Below are positions 56,012-64,000 of a stretch of DNA of 64,000 nt, in pieces. Every line of letters starts with the position of its first letter. Within the stretch, counting starts at the first letter, position 1. Origin of the DNA: Zea mays (lineage: Eukaryota > Streptophyta > Magnoliopsida > Poales > Poaceae); NCBI RefSeq assembly GCF_902167145.1, contig NC_050098.1, positions 85,228,207-85,292,206 on the forward strand. Direction: 5' to 3'. Position numbers and translations under genes: made by a program. The notes under the pieces are model-generated. The model was not told the origin of the DNA, ran no database searches, and was given only the letters and a program-made list of their open reading frames with translations.

Positions 56012-56647
56012 ATGGGGGTCGACATCCCCTCCTCCCCCTCTGCACCATGGCTGGTTCCTTGCTCCCCTCGGAACCCAGCAGGGAGAGCAGGCGCCATTCT
56101 CCCAGCACGCATGGAGCTCCCTAGGCTCCCTCGCAGGGAGCTCGACGCCCCTGTGCAGCCCACACCTTCTTCCTCCCGTGGCCGGGCCTCTACCCTTGTG
56201 CTCGGCTCCTCCCCTCCCATGGCACCTCCACCTACCAGCTTCGCCCAGCCGCTATGTCGCCCAAGCTCTCTGCTCCCTCCCTCTCCAATGCAGCAGCACA
56301 TGAGCTCGCCCCCTCCCTCCTCTTCCCTGTCACGGCCAGGAAACACCGGATCTCGCGCCCTCTCTCTGGTTTGGGTGGAGCAGCGCCTCCCCTGCTATCT
56401 CCTCCCCGACGCCCCTTCGAGATGGCACCCAACAGCCCCAGCACCTTCCCTACTTCGTCTCGCTGCCACTGCTGCGCGCGTGCCATGTGTTCGGCAAAAT
56501 GTCGAGGGAGGCGTGTTGTTGCAGCACCGTCGCCGCTCACCGGTTGGTCGCTGTTTTGCGCAGCCCCCAACCGCGCCGTCGAAACCCGTGGTGAGAAACC
56601 CCCGCTGTTCTCGATGTTTATTTTCCAATGTGTGTGATGTTCGATGA
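56012..56647 (+). CDS. Hypothetical 211-aa ORF, copy in the TE6 3' LTR
   Basis: Second copy of the ORF at 48168-48803, with the same predicted protein. In this position it would be read into the flanking TE5 DNA. No family recognised; low confidence that it is a gene. Confidence 0.25.
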   Translation: MGVDIPSSPSAPWLVPCSPRNPAGRAGAILPARMELPRLPRRELDAPVQPTPSSSRGRASTLVLGSSPPMAPPPTSFAQPLCRPSSLLPPSPMQQHMSSPPPSSSLSRPGNTGSRALSLVWVEQRLPCYLLPDAPSRWHPTAPAPSLLRLAATAARVPCVRQNVEGGVLLQHRRRSPVGRCFAQPPTAPSKPVVRNPRCSRCLFSNVCDVR

Positions 56648-58278
56648 ACTGCCGCCAACAAATTTGTGTGTTTTCGCTGCTAGTGGTCGACGTCGTGCCT
56701 TGCCCGTTCGACGAAATACCGAGCCATGTGGACAACCATGCGTCTAGTCACGACCCGTTCAGGTTGATTGATTTGTAGTTTATAATACATATGCTTTGGT
56801 TGGTGCCGGTCAATGCATGTATATATGTGGATGTGTGTAATATGTTTCGGCAATACACGTTAGTAGGATCGCATTTGCGGTTAAAGAACAAGCGGTTGAT
56901 GAGGTGTGCGATTTGTAGTTTGTCTAATTACGTTTTGGGTCGATGTGGTGTATAGTGGTGTTTGATTGGATGTGGGCATAAAATGTTTGGATTATATGCC
57001 GTGGCAAGGTCGCATTCACGTTTTGGTAAAACACGTGTGTCGTGCTTGTTTTATGTGATGAGTAAGTTTGGAAATATATGTGTGATGTGAGGATTGAATT
57101 AGTATACGTACGTGTGTGTGTGCCGTAGTGTATTATAGTAGTGGTGGCGGGAGATATTTAATTGAGGTGCGCGGGTATATGCCGTAATATGGTTATACTC
57201 GCAACAAAGAAATATGTATGTATTGTGTGACCCGATGTTTAGGTTACTATTGTATAATCGTGTGAAGGACTCTCCCGATGGTCACGTGACTAAAGGGTGG
57301 TGTAGTGGTAAAGCGGGAAGTAAGTTTAGTTTTTCAATGGTTAGTGGATAGTATCTGTCAGTGTTGTCATGAATTTTTGTTGTATGACGGATCAATGCGT
57401 AGCTTTATAAATTATTGCATTCCATTCCCTTTTGATAAATAAATGTCTTGTTGATCGATTAGAAGTCTTATATGAGCGTTATCGCAGCCCAATAATTATT
57501 GGAGGCGAGTAGCGTTCATGAGTCAGTCCTTGCTAAAATTGAAGAACAATCCGCTAAGACATACACATAAGTGCTTTAGGTCCCTCAGTAGCCAATGTAG
57601 CCTTATGGTGTTTTACGCCATGTGTAAATGCCTCTATGTCAGACCCCAACAATATGCTATTTTAGGTGACTGAGATGTTAACTAAATTAAGTTGAGAAAT
57701 GGTTAAGAAAAGCTAACTAATCTGCTACAACCCATGTTTTTGAGTTGCAATGTCTAAAGTGGTTTGCTAAGTCTTATACTGCGTTAGCCAACTCATATTA
57801 AGTAGGAGTCTATTTCGTTAAGTGTTTGTTATATATGTGTTGTCTCGGATTGCGATAATATGCAAGCCGACGCGTAAGATGTGTAGCGGCCTAGATTGTT
57901 ACTCTGGCTAGCCGACTTCTTAGACGGCTTTGGTTAAGTTTGTAGTCGCGATGAATTGCTTGTTGTGGTCTAAATGTGTATGGTTATGGTTGCGAATGAA
58001 AAATAGTAGTGCTCATGTGGTGTCTAAGTTAAAATGCGAACTAGTGGGTGAAAAGCGATTCGATATAAGTATATGCCGGATTTGATGATTGTGGTGAATG
58101 CGTTTGTTAACTGAATGTGGTAATTTTAGTGCACTAAATGATTTGGATAAAATTTGTAAGTCTACTTGTAGTCCTCGTTTAATTAATTCAACTCTATCAA
58201 TTGTCAAAGCGTTAGAACAATTCGAGCATCTAGAACGCCGCAATTCTTGAATTATATAGAAACTGAAATTCATTGATT

Positions 58279-59205
58279 GCTGTTTTGGACTGCACGCACT
58301 GTTTTAGTTGTGCTGTATGTTTGATGAACTAAATTGTGTTTTCTGTAGATATGTGCTATAGAAAAGTGGTAGATAACTTTATTATCTTACTTGTGTTAAA
58401 ATTTGACAGCCATAAGACTGACAGTTTAGGAGTTGTGCTTTTTACAAATTCAGTGACTGAATCTGTCCAAATTCTGTACAGATTTCAGAAACTGCATTGT
58501 TTGCTCAATTTAATGTTGCAATCTGTTCATGGTCGTTATAAGAAAGTTGTAGATGCTTTTCTGATCTTGCTTGTGTTAAAATTTCATAACTAAAGGCCTG
58601 ACGGTTTAAGAGTTATGAAATTTACAAACTGATTGCTGTGTTCTGTCCTCTGTCAGAACAGATTTCGAAAACTGTAATATTTGATTTGATTAAAACTGGA
58701 ATCACTTCTTGGTGATTATAAAAGTTATGTAGGGCTTTTTCTAAGCTTTCCAAAAAGTCTTGGATCACTATTTTTGGTGATCTGAAGATTAAGTTAAGGA
58801 TGTTTAAACTCTGAAGACTGAATCTGTCCAATTCTGGACAGCAAAGCCTTCTAGTGTATTTTATCCTTAGTTAAATATTGAATCATCTTAAGATATTTAT
58901 AAATGATATGTAGACAATTTTATTACCTTTCCAGAAAGTCTAGGATCACCTTGTTTGGATGCCTAAATCTTCAGTTGTGAATTTTTGAAGTTGCAAGTCA
59001 GAATCTGTCCAAATCTGGACAGTGCTGCTGTAATTGCACTTTTTGACCTTGCTAACAGCTGAATCCTGTGGAGGTAAAAATACCAAAGTTGTAGTTCACT
59101 TTTTAAGCTTTCCAGAAAGTCTTAGTTGGCTATTTTTGGATTAATATTTGAAGAGTTATGATTAAAACTAGCAACTGCTGTATTGCTGTCCAAGAATTCT
59201 GCTAG
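58279..59205 (+). repeat. 180-bp tandem repeats, TE6 3' LTR
   Basis: Copy of the 50435-51360 block, anchors near 58279, 58462, 58642, 58823, 59004 and 59185. Confidence 0.8.
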
Positions 59206-60722
59206 TGCGCTTTTGATTGTTTAGTTCACCCTTGTCGCTAAAAATGTTTGGTTTGCTCTTAAGTAATGTAGACTTGCCATGTTTAAGCTAGAGATGACAT
59301 GTGTGTCTTGTTTTATATGTTTCTTCTTTAGTTGATGGTGATATAGAATTTCCATAGCCATTGATGCCTATGTCATCGGTTAAACTTGTGTTGGATGCTT
59401 TTGGGTGATAAATAGAAGAACTAATGAAAAGCCGTAGCAAATTAAATAAACGCTTGTACTTATGGGGTCGTATTTGTGTTGCGTAAGTATATGAAATGTT
59501 GTCATCTTTTAGTGGTGTTAACATTGTGCGCTCGATGATAGGTAGTTAGCTAACGCTAGTGTGTGTGGTTGCTTGGGATGTCTCGCTACTTAGTGTTTAA
59601 TTCGCCAGCGTGTACTTAAAGTATCTTGTGCTATTTCATTATATTCATACATATGCATCTTGCACCTCATATAGGACCGAGAGATGATGATCGTGCAAGT
59701 GGTGTGGTGCCAACCACAAGATGCGGTTGGTGGACGACCTGAAGAATGATGGACATGACCAGTAGATGCTCGCCAAGCGAGTGCCTCCCCCAGCAAACAC
59801 TATCTAAGTGTTAAACTAAAGGCAAGCCCCGGTTTTATGCATAACCTTTATATATGCTATTTTACTGCACTTAATGTTTGTAGGCTTGTACCGTGCACTT
59901 AAGTGTAGGAGTTGAATGAAACCCTAGTTGCATGAACTCAGGATTCCCTTTGAGATGGATACTAGTATGCTAGGTCGAGTAGCTGCTTTGCTAATTAGGG
60001 ATCTCGGTAGAAGTCGAGTGATTTTTCTAGCACTCGCGCGAGGTCAGGAATTGATTGTATCCACTTTGATAACAGAATAATGATGGTCTGTGGACACGGA
60101 TCCATGGGGATGCGTGGTCTACGAGATGAAATTGGAATAAGGATTAACGTGCGGATACCTGTGTCAAGCGTTTGAACGTACTAAACATATGCCGAGAAAT
60201 ATGGTAAATCGGTAAGCCTAGTACCTGATTGAACCTAGCAGCAGATTGCCCTCCTCACACGACCTGAGACGAGGTCTCCCATTCCGGTTATGGTGGGTAC
60301 AAGTGCGGTCACTGCACGACGGCCAGTCGGGGTCAGTGAGGCATTGTACGCCAAGGCGGTGAGCCCCTCTCTGCTGACAGGGAATCGATGGGGACGGTTG
60401 ATGTGTGTGGGGACGGAGTGCCTCGCCACGTCGTGTGTTTAGGTTTACCTTGCAAGGATAAAAACTCGATTCGAATCGTCTGCTTCTCGCAGCTAATGAG
60501 ACTGCTTGATCCATTGTACTGCATTGAGTAACAAGTAGAAATGAGGTGACTGAGAAAAGATGTTGATTGGTAAAAATGTTTGATACCATGTATGATTAGC
60601 TAGGTACACATCTAGTCTAAAGGATTCTACTAAAACTTGAAAAGCTAAAACTTGTTTTTAGACTCAGCTAGTGCTTTTGGCAAACCAAACCCCTCAGCCA
60701 AACAGCTGCATGTCTAGAGGTA

Positions 60723-60776
60723 GAGGAGTAGACTCCTCACACCGGGTAAGTCTAGCTGAGTATTAGTATACTCAGC
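60723..60776 (+). promoter_or_regulatory. Twin hairpins, TE6 3' LTR
   Basis: Same two perfect stems as at 52878-52931. Confidence 0.6.
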
Positions 60777-61216
60777 CTTGCTTGTGGCACCATTTTTGCA
60801 GGTACCTCCTTGCTTTAGTTGATGGTGTGACTTGGCCTCCATCCCTGCCACCGGGATAGATGGTCGAGTGGGTTACTGCTTCCGCAGGAGAGGACCAGGA
60901 GGAGTAGCGTGGCCAGGCTTCGCCATGTTACTCGGTTTTCTCCGTTAGTTATTTCCGCTGCAACAAATTTATGTTTATCATTTTTGAAACTCCGATAATG
61001 TAATCACTAATGATACTTATTAAATTGTGGTATTATGTTTTATTGTATTTCTCTGTGCCTCACCTTCGAGTGAGCTAGTGGTATTCGATCCTGGATAAGT
61101 GGCTTTATCGGACTAGATCCGTGGGACTGACGGGTTATTCCTGTTTAAGTGTGTTGCTGCCCTTAAGGGTGTGACTTGGGCACTTAAGCTGGAATAATTC
61201 GGGCGGTTCCGCCACA

Positions 61217-61221
61217 TGGGG
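61217..61221. repeat. TE6 target site duplication, right (TGGGG)
   Basis: Matches 47206-47210; the TE5 3' UTR resumes here. Confidence 0.95.
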
Positions 61222-61234
61222 GTGGGGTTTTGGG

Positions 61235-64000
61235 TTACATACCGACTCCTTTGGGCAGAAAGTCGGGGAAGCGAGAGCGTAGAAAATCCTCAGTCTCCCA
61301 TGTAGCTTCTTCTGCTGAATGGTGACTCCACTGAACCTTGTACATTCTGACCGACCTTGCCCGAGTTGATCTCTCCTTTTGATCTAATACCTTGACGGGG
61401 TACTCTTGGTAGGACAAGTCTAGTTCTATCTCAATGTCTGGTTCCGGTAGCACTTCAGTGGGTAGACAAACACATTTCCGCAGCTGAGATACATGGAACA
61501 CATTATGAACTGCTGACATGTGAGGTGGCAATTCCAATTGGTAACCTACGGGTCCACAACTTGCCTTGATCTCATAGGGTCCAATGTAGCGAGGAGCTAA
61601 CTTGCCCTTGATCCCGAATCTCTGGACACCCTTGGTGGGTGATACCTTAAGATAGACATGATCTCCTACCTCAAACTGTAGAGGCTTCCGCCTCTTATCA
61701 TGATAGCTCCTTTGCCTGGCCTGAGCAGCTTCCAAGTTCTTGGTAATAACCCTGACCTTTGCCTCTGCCTCGAGTACTAAATCCGGCCCAAAAATTTCCC
61801 TTTCTCCTGCTTGAGACCAATTTAATGGGGTCCTACACCTTCTCCCATATAATGCCTCAAAAGGTGCCATCTTCAGACTGGACTGATAGCTGTTATTGTA
61901 AGAAAACTCTGCCAAGGAAAGACACTTGTCCCAATCCTTTCCGTAGTGTAGTGCACATGCCCGCAACATATCTTCCAAAATCTGGTTCACCCTTTCTGTC
62001 TGGCCATCCGTTTGAGGGTGATATGCTGAGCTTCGGATTACTTGGGTCCCAAGTGATTCTTGCAGTTTCTCCCAAAAGCGTGCCACAAACAGTGCTCCTC
62101 TGTCAGATATAATGGTCTTTGGAATACCATGCAATCTTACTATCTGATCAACATAAATTTCAGCCTACTTCTCTGTCTTGTGGGTGGTGTGCACTGGCAA
62201 GAAATGAGCAGTCTTGGTCAATCTGTCCACGATAACCCAAATAGAATCATGGTGTCTGGAGGTATTGGGTAATCCCACTATGAAGTCCATGCAAATGTCC
62301 TCCCATTTCCAAGATGGTATGGGAAGGGGTTGCAAAGGGCCTGCTGCCTTCAAGTGACTAGCCTTTATCCTCTGGCAAGTGTCACACTCGGATACGTACT
62401 TGGCAATTTCCCTTTTCATTCTAGTCCACCAATATAGAGATCTGAGATCATGGTACATCTTGTTGCTACCCGGGTGCATAGAGAATTTGGAAAGGTGAGC
62501 GTCATCCAGTATTTGCTTTCTGAGCTCAGGGTCCTTGGGAATAACCAATCGATCTCCAAACCATATAATTCCCTTGCTGTCCTGTCGGAAGCACTTGTAT
62601 TTTTCTGCCTTTTGCTTGATGATATCTTTGATAATCTGAACACCCTTATCCTCAACCTGTGCCCTGACTATCTGCTCTTGCAACGTGGGCTCCACCGAGA
62701 TATAGCTTAGGTCACCCGAAGAAACAACTTCCAGGTTCAATCTGCACAACTCATCACACAGGGTGGTAACTCCCACATCCATGCTCATACAATTGCACTG
62801 GGCCTTTCTGCTCAAGGCATCTGCCACAACATTGGCCTTACCAGGGTGGTAATGCACCTCCAAATCATAGTCCTTGATCAACTCTAACCATCTCCTTTGC
62901 CTCATGTTCAGATCTGCCTGAGTGAAGATGTATTTGAGACTCTTGTGATCAGTATAGATGTTACAGTGAGCTCCCACCAAGTAGTGTCTCCATATCTTAA
63001 GAGCATGCACCACAGATGCCAATTCTAGATCATGAGTGGGGTAGTTCTGCTCATGGGGCCTGAGTGCTCGGGAAGCATAAGCAATCACTTTGTTCTCTTG
63101 CATCAAGACACATCCCAATCCGGTACCAGAAGCATCACAATAAACTTCAAATGGCTTGGTGTTGTCAGGTTGGGCCAGCACTGGGGCTGTTGTCAAATGC
63201 TGCCTCAAGGTATGAAAGGCATCTTCACACTTTTGGCTCCACTCAAATTTGACTCCCTTCTTTAACAGTTCAGTCATTGGTTTGGCAATTCTGGAGAAAT
63301 CCGGAATAAATCGTCGATAATACCCTGCCAATCCCAGAAAACTCCGAATTTGCTTCACTGTAGTCGGGGGTTTCCAATCCATTACCTCTTGTACCTTCTC
63401 AGGATCAACTGATATCCCATTCTGAGAAATTGTGTGACCCAAGAATTTAATCTCCTCCAGCCAGAACTCACACTTACTCAACATAGCATACAACTGATGA
63501 TCACGCAGTCTCTGAAGTACAGTATGCAAGTGTTTGGTGTGCTCGGCTTCATTCTTGGAATAAACCAGAATGTCATCAATGAAAACGACCACGAACTTGT
63601 CTAGTTCTGGCATGAATACTGAGTTCATCAAGTACATAAAATAAGCCGGGGCATTGGTCAGCCCAAAAGACATCACCAAAAACTCATAGAGCCCATATCT
63701 GGTAGAGAAAGCCGTCTTAGGAATATCGCTGGCACGGATCTTGATCTGATGGTATCCTGAGCGAAGGTCTATCTTGGAGAATACCTTGGCTCCTACCAAT
63801 TGATCGAACAGAACATCAATGCGGGGCAGCGGGTATTTGTTCTTAATAGTCACCGCATTGAGAGGGCGGTAGTCAACACACATCCTCAAACTCTCATCCT
63901 TTTTCTTCACAAATAATGCTGGACGTCCCCATGGTGAAGTGCTTGGACGAATAAACCCCTTGTCCAACAATTCTTGCAATTGCTTCTTCAATTCTGCCAA
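61235..64000 (-). pseudogene. pol: TE5 pol (RT, RNase H, integrase, chromodomain), partial, one stop
   Basis: Minus-strand frame open from the window edge to the stop at 61235, except for TAG at 62165-62167, where TE2 has a Tyr codon. It shows RT ([20 protein letters not shown], then the catalytic IDDILVYSK), RNase H ([12 protein letters not shown]), the integrase HHCC region (SKFSMHPG...CDTCQR) and DDE core ([24 protein letters not shown]), and a chromodomain (YPVKVLDQKERSTRAR, VQWSHHSAEEATWETEDFL). It is the least damaged pol of this family in the window, and all catalytic residues seen are intact. The N-terminal half is outside the window. Confidence 0.9.

Larger units (their letters stand above)
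47211..61216 (+). mobile_element. TE6: non-autonomous 14-kb LTR element with 6.16-kb LTRs
   Basis: Two almost identical LTRs (47211-53371 and 55055-61216) surround 1683 bp containing PBS, PPT and no recognisable gag or pol. Target duplication TGGGG is perfect. I count about 17 substitutions and one 1-bp indel between the LTRs, near 0.3%, which is about 0.1 million years at 1.3e-8. It has the architecture of a LARD (large retrotransposon derivative). Shared PBS, PPT context, LTR ends and hairpins point to the TE2/TE3/TE5 family as the likely helper. Confidence 0.9.
55055..61216 (+). repeat. TE6 3' LTR, type B (6162 bp)
   Basis: Near-identical to 47211-53371. Differences seen by eye include 55566 (C to T), 56676 (A to T, which destroys a TTTTCGCAG acceptor-like site), 57100 (T to C) and a 1-base gain near 59408. 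It contains a second copy of the TATA box (55800) and of all internal features. Confidence 0.92.
61217..64000 (-). mobile_element. TE5: minus-strand Tekay/Del-like chromovirus, internal part running off the window
   Basis: Continuation of the element whose 3' LTR and 3' UTR lie at 37167-47210. Its gag, ORF0 and 5' LTR should lie beyond 64000. TE6 and TE4 are both inserted in it, so it is older than both. Confidence 0.88.

Overview
This window is plant nuclear DNA, most likely from a grass (Poaceae). It consists almost entirely of nested LTR retrotransposons of the Ty3/gypsy superfamily, and I see no host gene. The grass assignment rests on the element types: a Tat-lineage element carrying an antisense, spliced 'putative gypsy type transposon' gene (RIRE2/Cinful-like), a CRM-lineage centromeric-type element, and long-LTR Tekay/Del-like chromoviruses whose LTRs begin TGTAACACC.

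Layout. (1) 1-10399: TE1, a decayed Tat element on the + strand: gag, protease, RT, an extra archaeal-type RNase H, integrase, then an antisense multi-exon gene, 77-bp tandem repeats and a 3' tail cut off at 10400. Its left end is outside the window. (2) 10400-27896: TE2, a + strand chromovirus with a 4.3-kb 5' LTR and a 6.95-kb mosaic 3' LTR. It has an intact extra ORF (here ORF0) between primer binding site and gag, and a broken gag-pol. (3) 27897-37171: TE3, a related + strand element without its LTR start and with its 3' end lost inside integrase. It also has an intact ORF0. (4) 37167-47210 and 61217-64000: TE5, a third copy of this chromovirus family on the minus strand, with a truncated 3' LTR and a nearly open pol running off the right edge. 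(5) 37262-44096: TE4, a young full-length CRM-lineage element inside the TE5 LTR, with 571-bp LTRs differing at 3 positions, target duplication ACGAG and one open gag-pol frame of about 1539 codons. (6) 47211-61216: TE6, a young 14-kb non-autonomous element inside the 3' end of TE5, with 6.16-kb LTRs differing at about 18 positions, target duplication TGGGG and only 1.68 kb of internal DNA without gag or pol.

How the parts relate. TE2, TE3, TE5 and TE6 share PBS sequence, PPT context, LTR termini and a set of small hairpins, so TE6 could be mobilised in trans by a TE2/TE3/TE5-type element. LTR type A (TE2, TE3, TE5) carries a TATA box followed about 530 bp later by a conserved GTAAGC splice donor. 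Both ORF0 and gag start immediately after an acceptor-like CAG. This suggests that the chromovirus family expresses ORF0 and gag-pol from alternatively spliced leaders. The most unusual items are ORF0 and its splice logic, the very long-LTR non-autonomous TE6 with a strict 180-181-bp repeat inside its LTR, and a series of conserved or covarying hairpins at the LTR ends and before the PPT. Element lineage names are inferred from motifs read by eye; no database search was possible.
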